Assembly: GCA_964250755.1 (NCBI GenBank)
Contig: CAXUHB010000021.1
Coordinates: 1 to 64,000, forward strand
Reading direction: 5' to 3'
Source of the DNA: DASWOJ01 sp964250755
GTDB lineage: Bacteria > Pseudomonadota > Alphaproteobacteria > Acetobacterales > Acetobacteraceae
Length of the DNA: 64,000 nt
Under the pieces are notes generated by a model, which saw only the letters and a program-made list of their open reading frames with translations, made no database searches and was not told where the DNA came from. Positions 50,787 to 59,173 of this stretch are shown here, piece after piece. Every line of letters starts with the position of its first letter. Positions within the stretch are counted from its first letter, which is position 1. Made by a program: the position numbers and the translations under genes.

Positions 50787-52460
50787 TCATTTCGGCGCCC
50801 AGCCTTCTGCAAACAGCCCGACGTAGTACCCATTGCCCAGGGTCTGGTAGCCCGCCAGCCACTTCGGCACGACGTGCGGCTCGGCGCGGAAGAACAGGGG
50901 CAGGACCGGCACCTGATCGGCATACAGGCGCTGCATCTCGGACCAGTCGGCGCGGGCCTTGGCAGGGTCCAGCTCGGACTCGACCTTGGCGATGTTGTCG
51001 TCCATCGCCGGGCTGCTGAAGCCGGGGTAGTTGGCGCCGCCGTAGTTGTTGGCGGCAGTGGGGATGTCCGTGGTGCCGAGCGTCCGGCGCGGGCTTTCCG
51101 TGGCGGTGCTGGACCAGCCGTACATGCCCATCCCCGTGTAGGTCCGGCGCTTCAGCGTCTGGCCGAACAGGGTGCGGGCGGGTTCGTTCTTGATCGTCGC
51201 CTCGATGCAGGCGGCCTTCCAGTTGTTCTGTAGCACCTGCTGCGTCAGCTCGCGCAGGCGGTTGCCGGCGGTGGTCGCGATCTCCAGCGACAGCCGCTGC
51301 CCGGCGGCGTTGCGGCAGATGCCGTCGGGGCCGGGCGTCCAGCCCGCGTCGGCCAGCAGCTTCTTGGCCCCGGCCAAGTCGTAGGGGGCGGGCTTGACCC
51401 CGGCGTCGAACATCGGGTGCAGCGGGTTGACCCAGGTGGCGGCAACGGGCTGCAACCCCTCGAACAGCCGGGTCACCAGGGTCTGCCGGTCGGTGGCCAG
51501 CAGCAGGGCGCGGCGGACGCGCACGTCCTGCAGCAGCGGGTTCTCCAGGTTCAGGTCTATGTGCTCATAGGTCAGGCTCGGCCGGAACTCGTAGGTGAAG
51601 CGGTCGGGCGAGGACTTCCGCAGGGCCAGCACCTGGTCAATCGTCATGCCCACGCCCTCGCCAGCCACCATGTCCACGTCGCCGGACAGCAGGTTGGCCT
51701 GCAGGGCCGCCGTGTTCTCGATGGTGCGCAGCACGATGCGGCGCAGCGCGGGCTTGGGGCCGGACCAATGCGGGTTCGGCTCCAGCACGACCTGGGACCC
51801 CGACTGATACTGCGTGATCATCCACGGGCCGTTCCACAGGCCCGGCGTCGTCGGCTCCCGCGCATACAGCGTGGCCTTGATGTAGTCGCCGGGGCCGGTC
51901 GCCTTCGCGGCGACGGGCCCTTCCAGATGCTCGGGCAGCACCTGGTCCCACATCATGTAGTCGTTGATGACGCGGGGCGTGTGCACGATAGCGGTCTGGT
52001 CGTCCACGACCTCCACCCGGCTCGCGCGGCTCCAGGGGTAGGTGTGGCTGAACCCGGCGTTCGGGTCCTCGGACAGCTTGTGGGTGAAGGCGATGTCGCG
52101 CGCGGTGACGGGCTTGCCGTCGCCCCACATCAGGCCGGGCTTGAGCTTGAGGGTGATCCTCATGCCCTGCTTGCCGTCCGGCAGGTCCTCCAGCGCGGCC
52201 AGGCCGTTGCCGAGCGACGGCAGCTCGGCGCACAGGATGCAGACGGGGCGCCAATCCTTGTCGAAGGCGCTGACCTGGCGCTGCGCGAACGCGAGGGCGT
52301 AGGCCTTGATGACCTCGGGGTCTATGAAGGGGTTGAGCGTGCTGGGAAACTGCGCCGCGCCGATGACCAGGGTGTCTTTCGGCCCCGGCGCTTGCCCGGC
52401 GGCAGGTGCCGCAAGGGCCAGGGCGGGCAGGGCGGCAAGCAGGATGCGGCGCGGCGTCAT
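50787..52460 (-). CDS. Peptide-type ABC substrate-binding protein (family 5)
   Basis: A 557-residue periplasmic receptor with a signal peptide (RRILLAALPALALAAPAAGQ). The family 5 core includes DTLVIGAAQFPSTLNPFIDP, DGKPVTARDIAFTHKLSEDP and RRALLLATDRQTLVTRLFEG. First gene of the transporter operon, followed by the two ATPases and two permeases. The ligand is unknown; the two cysteines in CILCAEL near residue 72 are unusual for the family. Confidence 0.9.
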   Translation of the reverse strand: MTPRRILLAALPALALAAPAAGQAPGPKDTLVIGAAQFPSTLNPFIDPEVIKAYALAFAQRQVSAFDKDWRPVCILCAELPSLGNGLAALEDLPDGKQGMRITLKLKPGLMWGDGKPVTARDIAFTHKLSEDPNAGFSHTYPWSRASRVEVVDDQTAIVHTPRVINDYMMWDQVLPEHLEGPVAAKATGPGDYIKATLYAREPTTPGLWNGPWMITQYQSGSQVVLEPNPHWSGPKPALRRIVLRTIENTAALQANLLSGDVDMVAGEGVGMTIDQVLALRKSSPDRFTYEFRPSLTYEHIDLNLENPLLQDVRVRRALLLATDRQTLVTRLFEGLQPVAATWVNPLHPMFDAGVKPAPYDLAGAKKLLADAGWTPGPDGICRNAAGQRLSLEIATTAGNRLRELTQQVLQNNWKAACIEATIKNEPARTLFGQTLKRRTYTGMGMYGWSSTATESPRRTLGTTDIPTAANNYGGANYPGFSSPAMDDNIAKVESELDPAKARADWSEMQRLYADQVPVLPLFFRAEPHVVPKWLAGYQTLGNGYYVGLFAEGWAPK

Positions 52461-52530
52461 GGGGCGTCCTTGCAAGGGTGCGCCGCAGCATAGCCGCTTG
52501 CGAGGGCGCGGCGTCAACCGGGACTGCGCC

Positions 52531-52664
52531 GCTCCCTCTCTCTCCGGGAGAGAGTTGGGGTGAGGGAGGCCGCAAGCACGTCCCTGTCACGTCTTGCGCG
52601 ACGAACCATGAAGGCCGGCGCTGCCCGGTTTCCCTCCCCCAACCCTTTCCCGAAGGAGGGCTTG
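52531..52664. repeat. Palindromic repeat doublet upstream of the binding-protein gene
   Basis: Units at 52531-52570 (CTCCCTCTCTCTCC core) and inverted at 52629-52664. Lies upstream of the opp operon, after the DUF2147 gene. Confidence 0.8.
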
Positions 52665-52677
52665 AGCAGCCGCACTC

Positions 52678-53106
52678 CTACTGCGCCCGCACCCATGTCT
52701 GGCTGCGGCCAAGCAGGCTGACGCCGACGTAGCCGCGCAGGACCAGCCTCTGGCCGCCCTCGGCCAGGCGGACGGACGCCTTGTAGATGCTGCCGCTCTC
52801 CGGATCCAGGATAGTGCCGCCGTCCCACACGTCCCCGTCGCGCTTCAGGCCGCGCATGATGTCCAGGCCGACCAGCGGCTTGCCCTTGCGGTCGTCCGGG
52901 CAGCGCTCGCAGGACAGGCCGGCGCGGGCGGGGTCGGTGATGCGCTCGATGCGGCCGTACAGGGCGCCGTTGGATTCGAAGATGCGGACCGCGCCGTTCT
53001 CCTTGCCGGTCTTGTCGTCCACCGTGCGCCACAGGCCGACCGGGCTGGCCGCGCCCTGGGCGGCGGCCGTGCCGCACAGCGCCAGCAGGATCATCAGGAC
53101 GCGCAT
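52678..53106 (-). CDS. DUF2147 secreted protein
   Basis: A 142-residue protein with a signal peptide (VLMILLALCGTAAAQG). The mature domain reads SPVGLWRTVDDKTGKENGAV, RIFESNGALYGRIERI, CPDDRKGKPLVGLDIMRGLK and GGTILDPESGSIYKASVRL, the standard DUF2147 pattern of a small beta-barrel periplasmic protein, role unknown. Two cysteines (CERC) lie close together. A GGAGGAAAC ribosome site precedes the ATG. Probably a single gene. Confidence 0.88.
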   Translation of the reverse strand: MRVLMILLALCGTAAAQGAASPVGLWRTVDDKTGKENGAVRIFESNGALYGRIERITDPARAGLSCERCPDDRKGKPLVGLDIMRGLKRDGDVWDGGTILDPESGSIYKASVRLAEGGQRLVLRGYVGVSLLGRSQTWVRAQ

Positions 53107-53232
53107 CGCGGTTTCCTCCCTCGTGTTGGGCACGGGATATGCGGGGCCAGCCGCCCCTCGGCAACCCGCCCCCGCAACCCGCCCCGGCCTGGCGGCACGG
53201 CGTGGCGTCGTGGAGGCGCCATGCCTGGGGGA

Positions 53233-53781
53233 TCAGCGCACCTCGATCCCCACGAGGTCACGGACGGAGCGTGCGGCGTGGGCGTCGCCAGGAACCACCA
53301 GGCGGGGGGCGGGCAGCAGGCGCCCGTCCTGCTGCATGGCGATCAGGACCTGCTTGCCTTCGAGATACGGGTCCATCTCGCCGAAGGCCACCGCGGCCGA
53401 GTAGCCGTCGCTGCCATGCGCCAGCAGGACATGGCGCCGCCCCGTTGCCCGGCCCGGCTCGTCCACCGGCCCTGCCTCCTGCAGCAGCGACCAGAGCAGG
53501 ACGCCCGTGAAGGCCATGCGGCGCGGGCCATCCGCTGCGGCGAACGTGACCTCCACCGTGACGGCAGGCATGGCCTGGAAGTCGGCTGGGGTGAAGCTGC
53601 GCGGCGTCCGTACCTGGCCAGACAGCGCAACCGCTGCAACGGTGGAGGCCGGGGCGGTAGAGGCCGGAGTGGCGGGGGCCGGGGCGGCGGCGGGCGGCGG
53701 GGCGGTCTGGGCCGCGGCCGGTCCGCCCCGGGGCACCGCCAGCGCAGCCAGAAGCAGCGCGGCGGGCAGGCCCGGGCGCAT
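53233..53781 (-). CDS. Secreted SUOX-fold protein lacking the molybdenum cysteine
   Basis: A 182-residue protein with a signal peptide (PAALLLAALAVP) and an Ala/Pro-rich linker. The rest is the sulfite-oxidase-type molybdopterin fold: LSGQVRTPRSFTPADFQAMP, FTGVLLWSLLQEAG, LLAHGSDGYSAAVAFGEMDP and the ending RLVVPGDAHAARSVRDLVGI. No cysteine occurs anywhere, so the usual molybdenum-binding Cys is absent. It may bind something else or be structural. It is coupled to the upstream Mop gene with a 3-base gap. Confidence 0.78.
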   Translation of the reverse strand: MRPGLPAALLLAALAVPRGGPAAAQTAPPPAAAPAPATPASTAPASTVAAVALSGQVRTPRSFTPADFQAMPAVTVEVTFAAADGPRRMAFTGVLLWSLLQEAGPVDEPGRATGRRHVLLAHGSDGYSAAVAFGEMDPYLEGKQVLIAMQQDGRLLPAPRLVVPGDAHAARSVRDLVGIEVR

Positions 53782-53784
53782 GGG

Positions 53785-53994
53785 CTACTTGCCCACCATC
53801 ACGTCGGACGACTTGATGACCGCCGTGACCTCGTCCCCCACCCTGAGCGCCAGGTCGTCAATGGCCTCGTTGGTGATCGAGGAATGCACGATATGACCGC
53901 CGCCGATGTCTATGTGGACATGACCGGTGGTCTGGCCCTTTGTGACCGACACGACCTTGCCCTTGAACTGGTTGCGGGCGCTCAGCTTCAGCAT
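53785..53994 (-). CDS. mop: Molybdopterin/molybdate-binding Mop protein
   Basis: A 69-residue single TOBE-domain protein (LSARNQFKGKVVSVTKGQTT, VHIDIGGGHIVHSSITNEAI, DLALRVGDEVTAVIKSSDVM) that binds molybdate or tungstate and stores it in the cytoplasm, usually as a hexamer. Followed by the SUOX-like secreted protein on the same strand. The intergenic region upstream carries two strong palindromes. Confidence 0.92.
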   Translation of the reverse strand: MLKLSARNQFKGKVVSVTKGQTTGHVHIDIGGGHIVHSSITNEAIDDLALRVGDEVTAVIKSSDVMVGK

Positions 53995-54080
53995 CGCAAT
54001 GGCCTCTCTGGGTGCATGCGCCGTGCTTAAGACACATTCAACTGCAACGGAATACACCCACGCGCGGGCAGCATCGCTGG

Positions 54081-54096
54081 CGGAACCACGGTTCCG
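54081..54096. promoter_or_regulatory. Palindromic site upstream of mop
   Basis: CGGAACC-AC-GGTTCCG is a perfect 7-2-7 palindrome between the divergent mop and RRM genes. Candidate operator for one or both. Confidence 0.5.
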
Positions 54097-54106
54097 GCGA
54101 AAGTTA

Positions 54107-54121
54107 TGTTGCAGTGCAACA
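54107..54121. promoter_or_regulatory. Second palindromic site between mop and RRM genes
   Basis: TGTTGCA-G-TGCAACA is a perfect 7-1-7 palindrome, 11 bases from the first one. It does not resemble the Mo-box of ModE (ATCGCTATATA type). Candidate regulator site, identity unknown. Confidence 0.5.
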
Positions 54122-54183
54122 AAAAGGCTGCGAACGTGTTGGGGCTGCGGCGCTGCAAGGGTGCCGGTTCGGAGGAGACGCCG

Positions 54184-54603
54184 ATGCGACCAGACAAGAT
54201 ACGCGGCAACGTGTTCGTGGCCAACCTGCCCCGCGGCCTCAAGGACGAGGAGCTGGCGGAGGCCTTCGACCCCTTCGGCATCGTGCTGAACGCCCACATG
54301 GCGCGCGATCCCTCGACAGGTGAGACGCTTGGCCACGGCCTGGTGCAGCTTGCCCCGGACAAGGTGGTGGACGCGGCCATCGCGCAACTGAACGAGACCG
54401 GCATCGGCGGACGCAGGATCGAGGCCCGCCGGGCCGATCCCGACATGGGCATCAGCCCGCCCCCCCGCCCGCGCGACACCTTCCGCCCCACGCCCCGCCC
54501 GGCCCGGAGCGAGGCCGTCGTGGTGGAGCGGCGCCCCTTGCCCCGCACGCCGACCCTGGTCATGGCCAAGCTGGGGCCGCGCCCGCGCCGGGACGCCTAC
54601 TAG
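54184..54603 (+). CDS. RRM-domain RNA-binding protein
   Basis: A 139-residue protein with one RNA-recognition motif: RNP2-like VFVANLP at about 10-16 and RNP1-like LGHGLVQL near 48-55. The C-terminal tail is Pro/Arg-rich (ISPPPRPRDTFRPTPRPARS) and resembles tails of cyanobacterial and alphaproteobacterial RRM proteins that bind cold-shock or other mRNAs. A strong GGAGGAG site precedes the ATG at 54184. Divergent from mop. Confidence 0.88.
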   Translation: MRPDKIRGNVFVANLPRGLKDEELAEAFDPFGIVLNAHMARDPSTGETLGHGLVQLAPDKVVDAAIAQLNETGIGGRRIEARRADPDMGISPPPRPRDTFRPTPRPARSEAVVVERRPLPRTPTLVMAKLGPRPRRDAY

Positions 54604-54655
54604 CGCGCCAGCCCGGCTGACGCCCCCGCTTGACGCCTCCGAATCGTGCGGCGGC

Positions 54656-55645
54656 TCATGCCGGGGTGCGGGCCGGCTGCTCCGGCGCCTGCGCGGGGCG
54701 GGCCTCCAGCACCTGCCAGGCTGCCAGCGCGGGTAGGCCGAACGCCAGGTCGCGCAGGCGCTTCAGCAGCGCAAGCGCGATGGCCACGTCCGGCCCCAGG
54801 CCGAACAGGCCACAGACCAGGACGTAGCCTCCCTCGGCGACGCCAAGCGCGCCCGGGACGAAGAAGGCGGCGGCCCGTATGGCAAGCCCCAGTGCCTCGA
54901 TGGACAGGGCCTGGGCGAACCCGGGCTGCACGTCAAGGGCATGCAGGGCCAGCCAGACCTCCGTGCCGCCCAGCATCCAGGACACCGCATGCAGCCCGCC
55001 GCACCGCGCCAGCGCCCGGCGGTCACGGGCCAGGCCGCGCAACGCCGGGCCGAGGCCGCGCAGGCCGGGCATCCCCTGGGCAGCGGCCCGGCGCAGGCGG
55101 GCGCCGAGCCAGCGGCCCGGGCGTCCGGCCCAGCCCCAGCGCACCGCCCCCGCCAGCAGGGCGCCGCCGGCCAGCGCAGCGGCAGTCAGGGCGATCAGCC
55201 ACTCCGCCTGCACGCTCAGGCCCGACAGCGCCACCAGCAGGGCCAACCCGATCAAGGTGAAGGCGGCCTGGGTCAGCATCCCCGCCGCGACATCCCCGAC
55301 CGACCCGGCAACCGCCGCCGGCAGCGGCACCCCGCGCCGGTGCAGCAGCCGTGCGCCCACGACCTCCCCGCCGATCTGGGCCACGGGCAGCATGGTGTTC
55401 ACGCCCTCCCGCACCCACCGCAGCAGCAGGAAGGCCAGCACGCCCGGCCGCCCCGGACGCGGCGTCGCCGCGCGCCAGGCTTCCGAGGAGGCAAGAAGTT
55501 GCAGCAGGTGGAACGCGACCACGGGGGGGATGGCCCAGCCCGCCTGGTGCAGCAGGGCAAGCGTGCCGGACAGCCCGTGGCTGGCCAGCAGCCAAGCCGC
55601 CAGGAGCAGCCCGGCCAGGGCCGCCGCCGCGGCGCCCCACCTCAT
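54656..55645 (-). CDS. HpnL-like/LPG-synthase-TM-region membrane protein
   Basis: A 329-residue polytopic protein of the lysylphosphatidylglycerol synthase membrane-region (flippase-like) family, with the HpnL-like motif LPVAQIGGEVVGARLLHRRG near 85-105. HpnL members are linked to hopanoid transport or synthesis, but no hpn gene is in the window, so the tie is inferential. Ends with LEARPAQAPEQPARTPA. Start ATG at 55645 follows a short hydrophilic leader. Reads toward the RRM gene. Confidence 0.82.
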   Translation of the reverse strand: MRWGAAAAALAGLLLAAWLLASHGLSGTLALLHQAGWAIPPVVAFHLLQLLASSEAWRAATPRPGRPGVLAFLLLRWVREGVNTMLPVAQIGGEVVGARLLHRRGVPLPAAVAGSVGDVAAGMLTQAAFTLIGLALLVALSGLSVQAEWLIALTAAALAGGALLAGAVRWGWAGRPGRWLGARLRRAAAQGMPGLRGLGPALRGLARDRRALARCGGLHAVSWMLGGTEVWLALHALDVQPGFAQALSIEALGLAIRAAAFFVPGALGVAEGGYVLVCGLFGLGPDVAIALALLKRLRDLAFGLPALAAWQVLEARPAQAPEQPARTPA

Positions 55646-55934
55646 GCTGCTGTAACGCTGCCACGCCCGGTGGCGGGCGGCGCAGGGCTGGGGCGGGAAG
55701 ATGGGTCCGGCATGGACCCGCGCCATACAGCAATCCCGGACGGCACCGTAAGTCCCCGGCCTAGAACCTTTCCCGGCAGGCAGCAGTTGAACGCCTGCAA
55801 GGAACATTATGCCCTGCGAAGGAAGGGCCGCCGCCCCGATAGGATTCCCATCTTGGGCGACGGGGGGCAACGACCCGGCGCTTCCAGGGCGGAACAGCAC
55901 GCAGGGCCAACTAGCGGCCTGCCGGGACAGGTTC
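55646..55934. other. Gap between HpnL-like gene and dioxygenase remnant
   Basis: About 290 bases containing the HpnL promoter area. No gene, RNA or repeat was recognised. Confidence 0.4.
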
Positions 55935-56098
55935 TCAGACCGGGCGGTCGCCGGCCAGGGTAATCCGGTGCATCAGCCGCCTGTGGCCGTGGTAGTCGTT
56001 CACCGGATTGTGCCGCGCCGCGCGGTTGTCCCAGAAGGCGATGGAGCCAGGCTCCCACCGAAAGCGGCAAGTGAACTCGGTCCTCACCAGACGCGATG
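55935..56098 (-). pseudogene. TauD-type dioxygenase, C-terminal fragment
   Basis: Only the last 50 or so residues remain, with the Fe(II)/2-oxoglutarate dioxygenase ending: EFTCRFRWEPGSIAFWDNRA, then HNPVNDYHGHRRLMHRITLA. The distal His of the metal triad lies in GHRRLMHR and the RRL arginine normally binds 2-oxoglutarate. The rest of the gene is missing, so it is a remnant, probably truncated when the neighbouring phn operon was placed here. Confidence 0.8.
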
Positions 56099-56161
56099 AT
56101 GGCTGTGGGGGGTAGGTCGGGACTAACGCTGGAGGGTCAGCCTCCTGCCGGGCGCGACGCC

Positions 56162-57292
56162 CTAAACCACCCGCTCCCCCGCCCGCCAAACCTCCCGCAC
56201 CACCGGCAGCCCGTCCCACTCCCGCACCCGCACCAGGTCCGCCCGCAGCCCCGCCGCAATCCGCCCGCGGTCGTGCAGCCCGCACATCGCCGCCGGCCCC
56301 GCCGTCACCATCGCCACGCCCTCCGGCAGCGTGATCCCCGTCCCATCCACGCAGGCGAACGCCGCCTCCAGCATGGAGGACGGCACGTAGTCGCTGGCAA
56401 ACGCATCCACCACGCCCGCCCGCACCAGGTCCGCCGCCGCCACGTTGCCGCTGTGCGACCCGCCGCGCACGATGTTCGGAGCGCCCGCGATCACCGTCAT
56501 GCCGTGCGCCCGCGCCTGCGTGGCGGCCAGCATGGACACCGGGAACTCGCTGATGCGTATGCCGTCCCGGGCGTTCTCCGCCACCTCCTCCGCCGTGTTG
56601 TCGTCGTGGCTGGCCAGCACGATGCCCAGCGGGATCAGCCGCTCCAGCAGCGCCCGGCGGTTCGGGTCGCGCAGCCGGGCGCGCTGGCCCTGCAGCTCCT
56701 CGATGCGGTTCTCGATCCACGGCGCCGTGTGCCCCTCCCGCACCCGCATCTTCCGGTAGCGGTTCATGTCGGCGTACTGGCCGATGCCGGGGCTGTGGTC
56801 CATCAGGCTGGCCATGCGGACGCGCGGGTGTTCCGCCACCGGGTCCAGCAGCTCCATCATGTCCGGAGCCGGCAGCTCGCAGCGCAGGTGCAGGAAGTGC
56901 TCGGCCTTGAACAGGTCGGTGCCGGACAGCGCCGTCAGGTCGCGCACGCCGTCGTGGAAGGTCTGCGTGCGGTCCTTGTCGAAGCCCAGGTCCCCCAGGC
57001 ACAGCGCGTCCAGCACGGTGGTGACGCCGGCCGCGGCGCACTGCGCGTCATGCGCCAGCATGGCGGAGCGCGACGGCCAGCGGGCGTTGCTGCGCGGCTG
57101 CACCTGCCGCTCCAGGTTGTCGGTGTGGACGTCCACGATGCCCGGCACCAGGAAGTCCCCCTGCAGGTCCACGGCGCCCGGCGCCCCGCTGCGCCCAGGC
57201 TGCACGTCCCGGATGCGCCCGCCGTCCAGCACGACGGTGCCCAGCAGCACCTCGTCGGCCAGGACCAGGCGGGCGTTGGTGAGTATCGTCAT
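56162..57292 (-). CDS. phnM: PhnM, ribose 1-methylphosphonate 5-triphosphate diphosphatase
   Basis: The diphosphatase of C-P lyase metabolism, 376 residues in the amidohydrolase fold. It removes pyrophosphate from the ribose 1-methylphosphonate 5-triphosphate. Typical features: LVPGIVDVHTDNLERQVQPR, SAMLAHDAQCAAAGVTTVLD, LPAPDMMELLD and the metal-site IVLASHDDNTAEEV. Its ATG overlaps the phnL stop as ATGA, so the two are translated together. Confidence 0.95.
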   Translation of the reverse strand: MTILTNARLVLADEVLLGTVVLDGGRIRDVQPGRSGAPGAVDLQGDFLVPGIVDVHTDNLERQVQPRSNARWPSRSAMLAHDAQCAAAGVTTVLDALCLGDLGFDKDRTQTFHDGVRDLTALSGTDLFKAEHFLHLRCELPAPDMMELLDPVAEHPRVRMASLMDHSPGIGQYADMNRYRKMRVREGHTAPWIENRIEELQGQRARLRDPNRRALLERLIPLGIVLASHDDNTAEEVAENARDGIRISEFPVSMLAATQARAHGMTVIAGAPNIVRGGSHSGNVAAADLVRAGVVDAFASDYVPSSMLEAAFACVDGTGITLPEGVAMVTAGPAAMCGLHDRGRIAAGLRADLVRVREWDGLPVVREVWRAGERVV

Positions 57293-57978
57293 GCGGCTTC
57301 CTGGTGGGGGTGGACAAGCAAGGTGGTGTCGGCCACGGCGTCCCGCACCGCGGCGTCATGGAATATCCCGACGATGGCCGCGCCGCGCGCCTTGGCGGCC
57401 CGCACCATGCCGACGACAACATCCCGGTTGCGCGGATCGAGCGACGCCGTAGGCTCGTCCAGCAATAGCACGGGGTGGCCCCCGATGAAGCCCCGCGCCA
57501 GGTTGACCCGCTGCTGCTCCCCGCCCGAGAAGGTTGCAGGCGGCAAGCCATGCAGCCGGGCCGGGATGCCCAGTTGCGCCAGCAACGCGGCGGCATCGTG
57601 GCGCGCGCCGTCCAGCGCCCGCCCGCGCAGCACCGCCGCCTCCGCCACCACATCCAGCGCGGGCACGCGGGGCACGACGCGCAGGAACTGGCTGACATAG
57701 CCCAGGCTGTCCCGCCGCACCCGCAGCACCAGCCGCGGGTCGGCCCGGGCAATGTCCACCAGCGCGCCGCCGTGCCGCACCAGGATGCGCCCGGCATCGG
57801 CGCGGTAAGTGCCATACAGGCTCCGCATCAAGGTGGACTTGCCAGCCCCGGACGGCCCGGCCAGCGCCACGCACTCTCCGGCGCGCAACTCGAATCCCAC
57901 GCCGTCCAGCACAGGGATGCGCGTTCCGCCTTGCAGGTGCAGGGTGAACGTCTTGGACAGGCCCTCGGCCCGGAGCAT
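57289..57978 (-). CDS. phnL: PhnL, C-P lyase system ABC-type protein
   Basis: A 229-residue ABC-ATPase-like subunit of the C-P lyase machinery that docks to the PhnGHIJ core with PhnK. Walker A is GPSGAGKST, signature FSGGEQQRVNLARGFI and Walker B LLLDEPTASLD. The chosen start is the ATG at 57978; a TTG at 57987 is possible and would add three residues. The region upstream is filled with palindromic repeats. Confidence 0.92.
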   Translation of the reverse strand: MLRAEGLSKTFTLHLQGGTRIPVLDGVGFELRAGECVALAGPSGAGKSTLMRSLYGTYRADAGRILVRHGGALVDIARADPRLVLRVRRDSLGYVSQFLRVVPRVPALDVVAEAAVLRGRALDGARHDAAALLAQLGIPARLHGLPPATFSGGEQQRVNLARGFIGGHPVLLLDEPTASLDPRNRDVVVGMVRAAKARGAAIVGIFHDAAVRDAVADTTLLVHPHQEAA

Positions 57979-58022
57979 GACGGTCAAAGGGAGCAGCCCC
58001 CATCAAAATATGGGCAGCGCCC

Positions 58023-58171
58023 TTCTCCCTCTCCCTCCGGGAGAGGGCCGGGGTGAGGGAAGCCACGCAGCGCCCCCCAGTCCCCCGGCAGCACAGGTCC
58101 GCGCCGCCTCCGGCGACTGCGGCCCGTGCGGCTTCCCTCACCCCAGCCCTCTCCCGGAGGAGGAGGGAGCA
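58023..58171. repeat. Palindromic repeat doublet in the phnL/phnK gap
   Basis: Units at 58023-58064 and inverted at 58131-58171 fill the gap. The arms of each unit are CTCCCTCTCCC-like against GGGAGAGGG, with the GGGGTGAGGGAAGCC tail. Confidence 0.85.
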
Positions 58172-58207
58172 GGACGCCGCCCCCCAGCACCCGCCCCAAC
58201 CCCGCGC

Positions 58208-58981
58208 TCACGCTTGCAGCACCGAGCTGACCAGCAGCTGCGTATAAGGATGCTGCGGATCGTCCAGCACCTGGTCGGTCAGCCCGGTCTCCACCACCCG
58301 CCCGCCCTGCATCACCAGGATGCGCCCGGCCAGCAGCCGCGCCACGGCGATGTCGTGCGTCACCAGCACCACCGCGATGCCCAGCCGCGCCACCAGCCCG
58401 CGGATCAGGTCCAGCAGCCGCGCCTGCACCGACACGTCCAGCCCGCCGGTCGGCTCGTCCATGAACACCAGGCGCGGATGCGTCACCAGCGTGCGGGCGA
58501 TCTGCAGGCGCTGCAGCATCCCGCCCGAGAAGGTGCCGGGCATGTCGTCCATGCGCGCCGGGTCAATCTCCACCTGCCGCAGCCAATCGGCAGCGGTGTC
58601 GCGTATGCTGCCGTAGTGGCGGACGCCCTGGGCCATCAGCCGCTCGCCGACGTTGCCCCCGGCGGACACGCGCATCCGCAGCGCGCTGCGCGGATCCTGG
58701 TGGACATACCCCCAGTCCGACCGGTGCAGCGCCCGCAGCCGAGGCGCAGGCATGGCGTGCAGGTCATGCAGCGCCCCGGCGGGATCGCGATACCAGACAA
58801 TGCCAGCATCGGGCGCCATACGCCCGGACAGCACGTTCAGCAGCGTGGTCTTGCCCGACCCGGACTCGCCAACCACGGCCAACACCTCACCCGGCCATAA
58901 GTCAGCCTCCACGCCGTCCAGCGCGCTGATGCCGCCAAACCGCAGGGACAGGCCGCGGGCGGAGAGAAGGGCGTCATCCAT
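58208..58981 (-). CDS. phnK: PhnK, C-P lyase system ABC-type protein
   Basis: A 257-residue ABC-like subunit. Walker A GESGSGKTT, signature FSGGMLQRLQIARTLVT, Walker B LVFMDEPTGGLD and a terminal HPYTQLLVSSVLQA are typical of PhnK. Structural work on the complex from E. coli shows that PhnK binds PhnJ; that association is assumed here. Flanked on both sides by repeat doublets. Confidence 0.95.
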   Translation of the reverse strand: MDDALLSARGLSLRFGGISALDGVEADLWPGEVLAVVGESGSGKTTLLNVLSGRMAPDAGIVWYRDPAGALHDLHAMPAPRLRALHRSDWGYVHQDPRSALRMRVSAGGNVGERLMAQGVRHYGSIRDTAADWLRQVEIDPARMDDMPGTFSGGMLQRLQIARTLVTHPRLVFMDEPTGGLDVSVQARLLDLIRGLVARLGIAVVLVTHDIAVARLLAGRILVMQGGRVVETGLTDQVLDDPQHPYTQLLVSSVLQA

Positions 58982-59009
58982 GGTGGGCAATGCCTGACGA
59001 GAAGGCTGC

Positions 59010-59159
59010 CTTCTCCCTCTCCCTCCGGGAGAGGGCCGGGGTGAGGGAGGCCGCAAGCGTGATCTGCGACCACGGTAGGGTCGAGCGCGTCTGTAAGTGT
59101 TGAAGGCCGGTCCGTGCGGCTTCCCTCACCCCAACCCTCTCCCGGGGGGAGAGGGAGCA
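59010..59159. repeat. Palindromic repeat doublet in the phnK/phnJ gap
   Basis: Units at 59010-59052 and inverted at 59119-59159 fill nearly the whole gap between the two genes. Confidence 0.85.
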
Positions 59160-59173
59160 GGCAACCCTCCTCC

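Noticed and set aside
54107..54121. ModE-type Mo-box upstream of mop
   Set aside because: The palindrome lacks the ATCGCTATATA-like arms of known Mo-boxes.
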